DNA from: Pseudooceanicola sp. HF7
Lineage (GTDB): Bacteria; Pseudomonadota; Alphaproteobacteria; Rhodobacterales; Rhodobacteraceae
Direction: 5' to 3'
Assembly (NCBI RefSeq): GCF_011806405.1
Contig: NZ_JAATOW010000003.1
Span: 62,001 to 126,000, forward strand
Length of the DNA: 64,000 nucleotides
The first letter of the stretch is position 1. Every line of letters begins with the position of its first letter. The notes below the pieces were generated by a model that was not told the origin of the DNA, made no database searches, and was given only the letters and a program-made list of their open reading frames with translations. A program made the translations under genes and the position numbers. Shown one piece after another: positions 1 through 6,919 of the stretch.

Positions 1-908
1 AAGATCAGTTTGGCCGGTCCCGGTGCCACCGGCTCCGGGATATGCAACTGCGCGCGCGGCAGCTGTGCTCGGGTGCCGTCTGGCAGCGTCAGGGTAATGC
101 CTTCCTTGCCGCTCAGCTCCGCCGGCAGGCTGTTGGTCGCCCCCATGAAGCGGGCGACATAGCTGTCGGCGGGGCGGTGGTAGACCTGCTCCGGGGTGCC
201 GATCTGCGCGATGCGACCCCGGTTCAGGATCACCACCCGGTCGGCCATCGACATGGCCTCTTCGCGGTCGTGGGTGACAAGGATCGTGGTCAGGCCAAGG
301 CGCTGTTGCAGGGCGCGGATCTCATGGCGCATGGTGGCTCGGGTGCCGGCATCCAGGTTCGACAGCGGCTCATCCAGCAGCAGCACCGGCGGGTCCACGG
401 CCAAAGAGCGGGCAAGCGCTACGCGCTGTTTCTGCCCGCCGGATAGGGCCGCGATCCGGCGCCCGGTCAGATCACCCAGGCCGACCAGCCCGGCGATCTC
501 GGCCACGCGAGCCGCGATCTGCGCCTTGGGCTGGCCGCGCAGCTTCAGACCGTAGCCGATGTTCTGCGCCACGGTCATATGCGGCCAGAGTGCGTAGGAC
601 TGGAACATCATCGCCATGCCCCGCGCTTCGGGCGGCGTCTGGCTCAGGTCGGTGCCATCCAGCAGGATCTGCCCCTGCCGCACCGGTACGAAGCCGGCCA
701 GCGCGCGCAGCAACGTGGTCTTGCCGCAGCCCGAGGCCCCCAGTAGCGCGATAAACTCGCCCGCCTGCACATCCAGCGACAGGCCGGAGATCACGTCGGT
801 CCGGTCGTAGCCCAAGTGCAGGTCCTTCAGCGATATCGCAGCACCCAGCCCCGCCGAAGCCTGTCGTTGCGCGTGAATTGCCTGCTGTATCATTTTCGGG
901 GCCTTCAT
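1..908 (-). CDS. ABC transporter ATP-binding protein, PotA/FbpC type (3' end outside window)
   Basis: Nucleotide-binding subunit of an importer of the iron/polyamine/2-aminoethylphosphonate type. About 302 codons are visible; the C-terminus runs off the left edge. Seen: Walker A GASGCGKTT, signature LSGGQKQR, Walker B VLLLDEPLSNLD, and the switch histidine in VTHD, so the ATPase looks intact. The residues after the ATPase domain fit the start of a regulatory/TOBE-like domain. The ATG at 908 is used; a second in-frame ATG at 893 is possible and neither has a strong ribosome binding site. It is divergent from a LacI regulator with a palindrome between them, so it is probably the first visible gene of a LacI-controlled transport operon. 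The substrate cannot be told from this subunit. Confidence 0.85.
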   Translation of the reverse strand, partial: MKAPKMIQQAIHAQRQASAGLGAAISLKDLHLGYDRTDVISGLSLDVQAGEFIALLGASGCGKTTLLRALAGFVPVRQGQILLDGTDLSQTPPEARGMAMMFQSYALWPHMTVAQNIGYGLKLRGQPKAQIAARVAEIAGLVGLGDLTGRRIAALSGGQKQRVALARSLAVDPPVLLLDEPLSNLDAGTRATMRHEIRALQQRLGLTTILVTHDREEAMSMADRVVILNRGRIAQIGTPEQVYHRPADSYVARFMGATNSLPAELSGKEGITLTLPDGTRAQLPRAQLHIPEPVAPGPAKLI

Positions 909-925
909 AAATCTGCTGCAAAAAC

Positions 926-943
926 TATGCACACGTGTTCATA
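926..943. promoter_or_regulatory. Palindromic operator, probably for the LacI regulator
   Basis: TATGCACACGTGTTCATA is symmetric at 16 of 18 positions around an ACACGTGT core. It lies in the 86-bp gap between the divergent ABC ATPase and lacI-type genes, the usual place and form of a LacI-family operator. Binding is inferred. Confidence 0.6.
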
Positions 944-994
944 TAGGCGTTGGATATGACAGCGTCGTGAAACTGAGCGAAGGAATCGCGGTAA

Positions 995-2014
995 ATGGCC
1001 AGACAAGTTTCGCCGGCCCTGCGGCCCCATCGGGTCACTGCGGCGGATGTTGCGCGAAAGGCCGGCGTGTCACGCTCTGCTGTCTCGCGGGCCTTCACCG
1101 AAGGCGCCTACCTGGACAAGGATAAGCGCGCCCATATCCTGCAGGTGGCGGCAGAGCTGGGCTACCGGCCAAACGCGCTGGCGGCGGGCCTGCAGGGCCG
1201 AGGGCGGTCGAACCTTGTCGCGATCATGACGGGGGATCTGGTCAACCACTACGACGGAGAGATCCTGGCCCGGATGATCCGGCAGCTGACCGCCATCGGA
1301 AAATGGTCTTTCGTGCTGAGTGCCGGGGGGGAGATGCCTGAGGCCGATGTCACCGGTGTGCTTGGCTTTCCGCTAGACGCGATGATCCTGCGCGGCGGAT
1401 CGGTGCCCGACGACGTGGTCGCACATTGCGCGAAGCTGAAGATCCCACTGATCGTCTCTGGCCGGATCCTTGAGGGGCCCGGAATCGATTCTGTGTGCTG
1501 TGACAATGCGCGCGGCGCGGCTATGGCGGTGCAGGGGCTGATCGCGAAGGGCCGCCGCCGGATCGCCTACCTGGGCGGACAGGCCGATCTGACCTCTGAC
1601 CGGGAGCGCCGGAAGGGGTTTCTTGACGCGGTGCGGGCGGCGGGGCTGGAGCCGGCGGCGCAGGTCGACGGGGACTACAGTTTCGAAGGCGGCTTTGCCG
1701 CGGCCAGGGCCTTGCTGAGCAGTCATCCGGAGATCGACGGGCTGTTCTGTGCCAATGACGCGATGGCCCTTGGCGCGCAGGCCGTTGCAACCGGCGAACT
1801 TGGGCGCTCCGTACCGGAAAACCTGTCGATCATCGGGTTCGACGATATCGCCATGGCGCGCTGGCCGATGATCGCGCTCTCCACCATCCGCAATGACATG
1901 GACATGACGGTGACCCAGATCATGCGTCTGCTAACGGCCCGCCTGAAAGATCCCGAGGCCCCCTCCCAGACCATCCGCACCGCGCCGGAATTCATCGCAC
2001 GAGGCACACATTGA
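995..2014 (+). CDS. LacI family transcriptional regulator
   Basis: A 339-residue DNA-binding regulator of normal LacI length. The N-terminal helix-turn-helix is at about residues 14-38 (VTAADVARKAGVSRSAVSRA), followed by the hinge helix region (GYRPNALAAGLQGR) and a periplasmic-binding-protein-like effector domain (about 60-335) containing DGLFCANDAMALGAQ and IIGFDDIAMARW, which are family hallmarks. A GAAGGA sequence lies upstream of the ATG. It probably represses the divergent ABC transporter and itself through the palindrome at 926-943. Its stop codon overlaps the TTG start of the next gene, so the two are cotranscribed. The effector is unknown; such regulators usually bind a sugar or a small metabolite of the neighbouring pathway. 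Confidence 0.9.
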   Translation: MARQVSPALRPHRVTAADVARKAGVSRSAVSRAFTEGAYLDKDKRAHILQVAAELGYRPNALAAGLQGRGRSNLVAIMTGDLVNHYDGEILARMIRQLTAIGKWSFVLSAGGEMPEADVTGVLGFPLDAMILRGGSVPDDVVAHCAKLKIPLIVSGRILEGPGIDSVCCDNARGAAMAVQGLIAKGRRRIAYLGGQADLTSDRERRKGFLDAVRAAGLEPAAQVDGDYSFEGGFAAARALLSSHPEIDGLFCANDAMALGAQAVATGELGRSVPENLSIIGFDDIAMARWPMIALSTIRNDMDMTVTQIMRLLTARLKDPEAPSQTIRTAPEFIARGTH

Positions 2015-2541
2015 CGTCGCAACTCTCCGTCTGGCTGGTTCCTTCTGCGGATCAGGACACCACCCTACGCCAGCGCATCGCCGATATCGCCGCCCGCACG
2101 GGCCGCCCGGCCTTTGCGCCGCATGTGACGGTCCTGGGGGATCTGGAGATCGGCGCAGCACCCCTTTCGGCCATGCTGAAGGACTTGCAGGCCAGCTTGC
2201 CTGTTCAGCACCTGCCCGTCACCGCCATCCGGGCCGAGCCGCTGTTCTTCAAGTCGCTCTACCTGGATCTGCCGCAATCCCTGACGCTCAGCCGGTTCAG
2301 GGAGGCGCTGGCGCAGCGGCTAAGGCTTGGCGCGCCGCCTTTCGCACCGCATCTCAGCATGGCCTACGGGGTGTTGGGGCCGCAGGAACGGGGCGAAATT
2401 GACGGGCTGGGCGATCTGATCGGCTTGCCCCTGACGCTGGGCCGCCTGCAACTGGTGCATTCCAATCAGGCGCTTGCGCCCTCTGACTGGCGCGTGCTGG
2501 AGGAGTTTGCCCTGAATGACCTGCACGCGCCGCGGGGGTGA
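2011..2541 (+). CDS. 2H phosphoesterase superfamily protein (cyclic phosphodiesterase-like)
   Basis: A 176-residue protein with the two short histidine motifs that define 2H phosphoesterases: HVTV near residue 38 and HLSM near residue 114. The spacing of about 75 residues suits cyclic phosphodiesterases and 2'-5' RNA ligase-like proteins, which open 2',3'- or 1',2'-cyclic phosphates. The second motif has Ser where Thr is common, which the family tolerates. The start is a TTG that overlaps the stop of the LacI gene (TTGA), so translation is probably coupled. With the divergent ABC ATPase, this suggests a system handling a phosphodiester or cyclic phosphate, but that is inference from position only. 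No signal peptide is visible, so it should be cytoplasmic. Confidence 0.75.
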   Translation: MTSQLSVWLVPSADQDTTLRQRIADIAARTGRPAFAPHVTVLGDLEIGAAPLSAMLKDLQASLPVQHLPVTAIRAEPLFFKSLYLDLPQSLTLSRFREALAQRLRLGAPPFAPHLSMAYGVLGPQERGEIDGLGDLIGLPLTLGRLQLVHSNQALAPSDWRVLEEFALNDLHAPRG

Positions 2542-2603
2542 CGGACAGGCTTGGGCTGACCGACCGCACCGGGCGCCGCTGATGTGGCTAAGGTGCGCTT
2601 GTC

Positions 2604-3626
2604 TCAGCTCTCCAGGAATCCGCCCAGGAAGCTTTCCAGAGAGGTCGTGAGGTCGGGTGAAAGGTAGCCGCCCTCCTGAATCATGACGGTGGGGAAGCCT
2701 GCGGCGGCAATCAGCGCCCCGGCGCGTCGGAACCCGTCGAAGCTGATCTTCATCCCCTGAAGCGGATCGTTCTCATGGGCATCAAGGCCGAGGCTGACCA
2801 CCAAAGCACCGGGTTCAAAGCTGCTGATCTGCGCCAGGGCCTCCTCCATCGTGGCGATCCAGACGTTGTCCGTGGTGCTGCGGGGCAACGGGTGATTGTG
2901 ATTGAAGCCCTCGCCTACGCCCTCTCCCGTCTCATGAGCATGGCCGGTGAAGAAAGGGTAGTAATCATGCGGATCAGCATGGATTGACACGGTCAGCACG
3001 TCATCGCGGCCATAGAAGATATCCTGGGTGCCATTGCCGTGGTGCACGTCGATATCCAGCGTGGCAACGCGGGCATGCCGGTCGCGCAGCCGGGCGGCGG
3101 CGATGGCGGAAACATTCATCAGGCAGTGACCCGCGGCGACCTCGGCCGAGGTATGGTGCCCCGGCGGGCGGCAAAGCGCATAGGCGCTGTGATCCCCTCC
3201 CAGCACCGCATCCGCAGCCGCCACGGCGCAATCGGCGGCGCGGCGCGTCGCCATCCAGCTGTGTTCCCCGATGGGGGCAGAGGTATCGCCCATGTGCCAG
3301 CCGGTCCGCCCGGTGATGTGGTCGGGATAGGTGGCCGTGGCGTTGCGGGGAAAGACATTTGGCACCACCTCGGGGCCGGCGCCGGGCTGGGCCTGCCATT
3401 CCGCCCAGCAGGTTTCGAGGAAGGCCAGGAAGGCGGGGGTATGGACGGCCTCCAGCGCGGCGCGGGGCGCTTCGGGGGGCGCGGTGACCGGCAGGCCCAT
3501 GTGATCCAGCGCCGCGCGCAGGAGTTCGGATCGCTCTGCCTGTTCGGCATTGCGGCCAAGCTGGCCGAAGGTGAGGCGGAAGCTGGGATCGTGGGCCTCG
3601 GTCTCGGGGGCGTAGAAACATTTCAT
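2604..3626 (-). CDS. Acetylpolyamine amidohydrolase / class II histone deacetylase-like
   Basis: A 340-residue arginase/deacetylase-fold enzyme matching the length of acetylpolyamine amidohydrolase AphA. Seen: the tandem active-site histidines in RPPGHHTS (about 157-158), zinc ligands Asp193 and His195 in DIDVHHGNGTQ, the third ligand Asp282 in SLGLDAHENDPL, and the catalytic Tyr region EGGYLS near the C-terminus. Family knowledge: these enzymes remove acetyl groups from N-acetylated putrescine, cadaverine or spermidine. The start has AGAGAAGAG upstream. It is divergent from the 2-hydroxyacid dehydrogenase at 3902 with a 275-bp gap in which I see no clear operator. Remnants of what looks like a polyamine-type ABC permease lie 3 kb away, which fits a once larger polyamine locus. 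Confidence 0.88.
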   Translation of the reverse strand: MKCFYAPETEAHDPSFRLTFGQLGRNAEQAERSELLRAALDHMGLPVTAPPEAPRAALEAVHTPAFLAFLETCWAEWQAQPGAGPEVVPNVFPRNATATYPDHITGRTGWHMGDTSAPIGEHSWMATRRAADCAVAAADAVLGGDHSAYALCRPPGHHTSAEVAAGHCLMNVSAIAAARLRDRHARVATLDIDVHHGNGTQDIFYGRDDVLTVSIHADPHDYYPFFTGHAHETGEGVGEGFNHNHPLPRSTTDNVWIATMEEALAQISSFEPGALVVSLGLDAHENDPLQGMKISFDGFRRAGALIAAAGFPTVMIQEGGYLSPDLTTSLESFLGGFLES

Positions 3627-3901
3627 CTTGGCGGCTCTTCTCTGGTTTCTGGACAGATGCTGCGGCGGGGCGGCTTGGTGGCGCGGCTTGGCGGGGCAGG
3701 CGGGCTTGGCTGCAGCCTAGAGGGCGCGGGCGGCTTAGTCGATGGGACGCAGGGCGGATGCCTTGACCCGCCGGGGCGCTTGCGATCCCATATGCCGCGC
3801 GCGGCGATGCCCCGGCAATGCGGCGCGGAAAATCAGACCCTGTCCCACCGCTTCCGGCTGCCCTGCCGCGCGGGTCGGACCCCCAAGGAGCGCGTGACCG
3901 G

Positions 3902-4831
3902 ATGACCGAGACCCGCAAAGACCCCCGCCGCCTGACCGGTGTCGGCACCTGTTCGAAACTGGATATCCCGGCGCTTTTCGGGCCCGTCTTTGCAGAGGTG
4001 GCGCCGGATATCGACCTGCTTGCCCCCGATCAGGTCACGGATCCGGGCGCGGTGGATTTCGTGCTGACCTTCCTGCCGGATGAAGAGGCCTTCCGGCCCT
4101 ATCCGAACCTGCGCGGGATCTTTTCCATCGGGGCGGGGACGGATGGGATCGATGCCTGCCCCTCCCTGCCTGCCGACGTGCCGGTCTTGCGCGTGGAGGA
4201 GCCGGACCAGGCCCTGCAGATGGCCGGTTTCGCGGCCTTCAACGTGCTCTGGCATCATCGCAACATGGCAAATGTGATCGCCTGCCAGGCAGAGGGACGC
4301 TGGCGCCGCCGGGTGGCGGAGCTGAGCCCGCGGGCGCGCCGCATTGGCGTGCTGGGCATGGGGCACATGGGCAAGGCGATCGCCAAGGCCCTGGTGGCGC
4401 TTGGCTATCCCGTTGCCGGCTACGCGCGTCGCGCCCCGCAGGATCCGCTGCCGGGCGTGACCTATTTCCAGGCCGGCGGGTTGGAGGACTTCCTGGCGCG
4501 GTCGGATATCTTGATCAACGTCCTGCCGCTGACCCCGGAAACGACGGGCCTGATCGACGCGGAATTCCTGGCGAAACTGCCGGAGGGCGCGGCGCTGGTG
4601 CATCTTGGACGCGGTGGGCAGGTCGACGAGGCGGCGCTGGTGGCGGCCATCGACAGCGGCCAGCTGTCCGGTGCCTCGATGGATGTCTTTGTTGAAGAGC
4701 CCCTGCCGCGCGAGGATCCCTTCTGGGCGCATCCGAAGATCCTTGTCACGCCGCATATCGCAAGCGTGCCGGAGTTCGCCGACGTCGTGCGCTCGCTTCG
4801 GGAGAGGTTGCTGAGGCTGACGGTGGGGTGA
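3902..4831 (+). CDS. D-isomer-specific 2-hydroxyacid dehydrogenase, GhrA-like (glyoxylate/hydroxypyruvate reductase)
   Basis: A 309-residue NAD(P)-dependent dehydrogenase reducing a 2-keto acid such as glyoxylate or hydroxypyruvate. Seen: the nucleotide-binding fold with GVLGMGHMGKAIAKAL, the substrate-binding region GIFSIGAGTDGID, the VHLGRGGQVDEAAL segment carrying the catalytic Arg region, the Glu of VEEPLPRED, and the catalytic His in VTPHIAS. These are typical of the GhrA branch. The ATG at 3902 follows AAGGAG at longer than usual spacing; longer in-frame extensions upstream lack similarity to the family. It runs in the same direction as the Rieske oxygenase at 5062, 230 bp away, so shared transcription is possible but unproven. 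Confidence 0.85.
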   Translation: MTETRKDPRRLTGVGTCSKLDIPALFGPVFAEVAPDIDLLAPDQVTDPGAVDFVLTFLPDEEAFRPYPNLRGIFSIGAGTDGIDACPSLPADVPVLRVEEPDQALQMAGFAAFNVLWHHRNMANVIACQAEGRWRRRVAELSPRARRIGVLGMGHMGKAIAKALVALGYPVAGYARRAPQDPLPGVTYFQAGGLEDFLARSDILINVLPLTPETTGLIDAEFLAKLPEGAALVHLGRGGQVDEAALVAAIDSGQLSGASMDVFVEEPLPREDPFWAHPKILVTPHIASVPEFADVVRSLRERLLRLTVG

Positions 4832-5061
4832 GGCGCTGGGCCGGGCTATCGGGGTGACCTCTGCGGGCAGGGGCCTCCGGCGGGAGTTTGCTGGCAAGAA
4901 GAGGGGGGATGCGGGCGCTTGCCGGGCGGCGGCGGGCGGTTTGCGGGTCATTTGTGTGCAAATGGGCTTTGCAGGTAAGGGGCATGGACATCAGGCTTGA
5001 TTTTGCGCGGCAAGAGGCAGAGCGTTTTCCTGTTTCCAGATCCTGCAACCCGGAGCGCCCC

Positions 5062-6183
5062 ATGAACATCCATGATCCTGCCGCCGAATTACGCGCCAAT
5101 GTCGCGCTGCCCTTCGAGGAAGCGCGGGCAATGCCGACCTCTGTCTACACGTCCCCAGAGTTTCTGGAGCTGGAGCTGGAGCATGTCTTTGCGAAGTCCT
5201 GGCTTTGTGCGGGGAGGGTGGAGGGGCTGAAGGCGCCGGGGGATTACCTGACCATGGAGATCGCTGGAGAGCCGGTGCTGATCCTGCGGGACCGCGAAGG
5301 GCAGTTGCGGGCCATGTCCAATGTCTGCCGGCACCGGATGTCCGTGCTGCTGGAGGGGAGCGGCAACGTGCGGGTCATCACCTGCCCCTACCACGCCTGG
5401 ACCTATTCGCTGGACGGATCCCTGCGCGGGGCGCCGGCGATGGACATGAACAAGGGCTTCTGCAAGGAGGCCGAGGGCCTTCCGCCGATCCGCTGCGTGG
5501 ATTGGAACGGCTGGATCATGGTGACGCTGGACCCCGATCTGCCGGATCCACATGAGCAGCTGGCCGAGGTCGATGACTTGGTGGGCTACCTGGACATGTC
5601 CTCCTATGTCGAGACCTTCCGTGAGGATCACCTTTGGGACACCAACTGGAAGATCCTGGCCGAGAACTTCATGGAAAGCTACCACCTGCCCATGTGCCAT
5701 GGCGGTACGATCGGCGGCGCCGTGGACGTGCGCAAGATGACCTGCCCGGAGGGCAAGGCGCATTTCAATTACCACCACATCATGAAAGACGATTCCATCG
5801 CCCTGTCGATTGCTCACAAGGGCAATACGACACTGCAGGGGGATGACCGCTACCGCACCTGGCTGATGGCGATTTACCCCTCTTTGCTTATCACCCTGAC
5901 GCCGGGCTATTTCTGGTACCTTTGCCTGGCCCCGGTGGCCCCTGGCAAGGTGCGGATCGTCTATGGCGGTGGCCTGCATCCGGATTTCGCCGCCGACCCG
6001 CAGGCAGAGGCGCATTTCGCCGCCCTGAAGGGCCTGCTGGATCACGTCAACGACGAGGACCGGGGCTGCACCGAGCGGGTCTGGAAGGGCATGCAGGGCC
6101 GCCTGGCGACGCCGGGATTCCTGAGCCACCTGGAACGCCCGAACTACGAGTTCGCGCGTTGGATCGCTGCCCGGATGCCGTGA
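5062..6183 (+). CDS. Rieske non-heme iron oxygenase, alpha subunit
   Basis: A 373-residue terminal oxygenase. The Rieske [2Fe-2S] ligands are Cys89, His91, Cys108 and His111 (CRH then CPYHAW), and the mononuclear iron site is in ENFMESYHLPMCH near residues 201-213. Length and motifs fit the carnitine/glycine-betaine/stachydrine demethylase-like group of ring-hydroxylating oxygenases, which act on quaternary amines or aromatics and need a separate reductase; none is encoded here. The ATG at 5062 has GGAG 7 bases upstream and gives the normal family length; in-frame codons back to 4888 add a Cys/Arg-rich stretch not seen in the family. Downstream lies a region of decayed genes. Confidence 0.88.
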   Translation: MNIHDPAAELRANVALPFEEARAMPTSVYTSPEFLELELEHVFAKSWLCAGRVEGLKAPGDYLTMEIAGEPVLILRDREGQLRAMSNVCRHRMSVLLEGSGNVRVITCPYHAWTYSLDGSLRGAPAMDMNKGFCKEAEGLPPIRCVDWNGWIMVTLDPDLPDPHEQLAEVDDLVGYLDMSSYVETFREDHLWDTNWKILAENFMESYHLPMCHGGTIGGAVDVRKMTCPEGKAHFNYHHIMKDDSIALSIAHKGNTTLQGDDRYRTWLMAIYPSLLITLTPGYFWYLCLAPVAPGKVRIVYGGGLHPDFAADPQAEAHFAALKGLLDHVNDEDRGCTERVWKGMQGRLATPGFLSHLERPNYEFARWIAARMP

Positions 6184-6196
6184 GTGGCAGGGGCGG

Positions 6197-6515
6197 CTAG
6201 AGCACCTCTCCGCCGTCGATGACAAGGGCCAGGCCCGTGACGAAGGTGAAGCGGTCCGTAGCGGGGTAGAGGATGCCTTCGGCGATTTCCTCGACCTAGG
6301 CCCAGCGGTACATGGGGATGGTTTCTGCACGTAGCTTTCCAGCTCTGCCCGCCCGCCCATCTGGGTTTCGAACCCGGCGTTGAAGGGGGTGTCGATGAAG
6401 CCGGGGCAGAGCGCGTTGCAGCGGATCTTTTCACGCGCGTAGACCGCGGCCATCTGCTTTACCATGGCCACATCGGCGTGTTTGGTCGTGCCAAGGTCGC
6501 CCGAGGCTTCGATCA
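6197..6515 (-). pseudogene. Short-chain dehydrogenase/reductase remnant (C-terminal half)
   Basis: Reading the minus strand gives the C-terminal half of an SDR: TTKHADVAMVKQMA, then EKIRCNALCPGFIDTPFN, then after a frameshift near 6320-6345 TIPMYRWA, an in-frame TAG (6296-6298), VEEIAEGILY and FVTGLALVIDGGEVL with a stop at 6197-6199. These are the helix with the catalytic Lys (the Tyr of the YxxxK motif is not visible), the PG motif and the conserved C-terminal strand of the family. The N-terminal Rossmann half is missing. One frameshift, one nonsense codon and the truncation mean it is not functional. Confidence 0.8.
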
Positions 6516-6519
6516 GTCT

Positions 6520-6820
6520 CCATCCGGCCGCGCACCAGCACCACCACCAAGGACATGGTGAACAGCCCATGGGCCCGATCAGCAGCTCGGCAATCGTGCC
6601 CACCGGGGCCAGGGTCAACGTGTTTCGGAAGGGCCGCGAAGCGGGCGGGCAGGTTCGCGTATTGCTCAAGCGTGAAACCGGCATCGTAGCCGCCGATAGC
6701 GCTGCGCTCTCCGAAGGAGAAGATCAGGACGACGGCCCGCGCGCCCTGGATGGGGGCAAAGGGCGTTTTTCCGGCGGGCTTGGGGGCGGCGCAGTTCGGG
6801 CCGGCAATGTGCCGCGCCGC
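6520..6820 (-). pseudogene. Probable relic of a PotB-like ABC transporter permease
   Basis: The minus strand shows pieces in two alternating frames: ARAVVLIFSFGERSAIGG and FTLEQYANLPARFAAL (first frame), RNTLTLAPVGTIAELLIG (second frame), then FTMSLVVVLVRGRME back in the first. The order recalls the first transmembrane segment, periplasmic loop and second segment of a PotB-type spermidine/putrescine permease, joined directly to what looks like its last segment. That implies an internal deletion plus frameshifts. The family call is from pattern memory and is moderate only. It abuts the SDR remnant, so the whole 6184-6870 stretch is decayed sequence. Confidence 0.45.
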
Positions 6821-6919
6821 GGAGAATTCTAAACAACTCGGCTTTGCGACCTCAATCATACCTTAAGGCGCGTGCCTTACCCAGCGGCAGATACCGGGCG
6901 CAACAGGTGGATCGAGACC

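Noticed and set aside
3627-3901. Gap between the divergent amidohydrolase and dehydrogenase genes examined for an operator or small gene
   Set aside because: GC-rich, no clear palindrome, no AT-rich promoter island and no protein-like frame; nothing to report.
4888-5061. N-terminal extension of the Rieske oxygenase reading frame
   Set aside because: No ribosome binding site at the early starts, Arg/Gly-rich composition unlike the family, and a good GGAG-spaced ATG at 5062.
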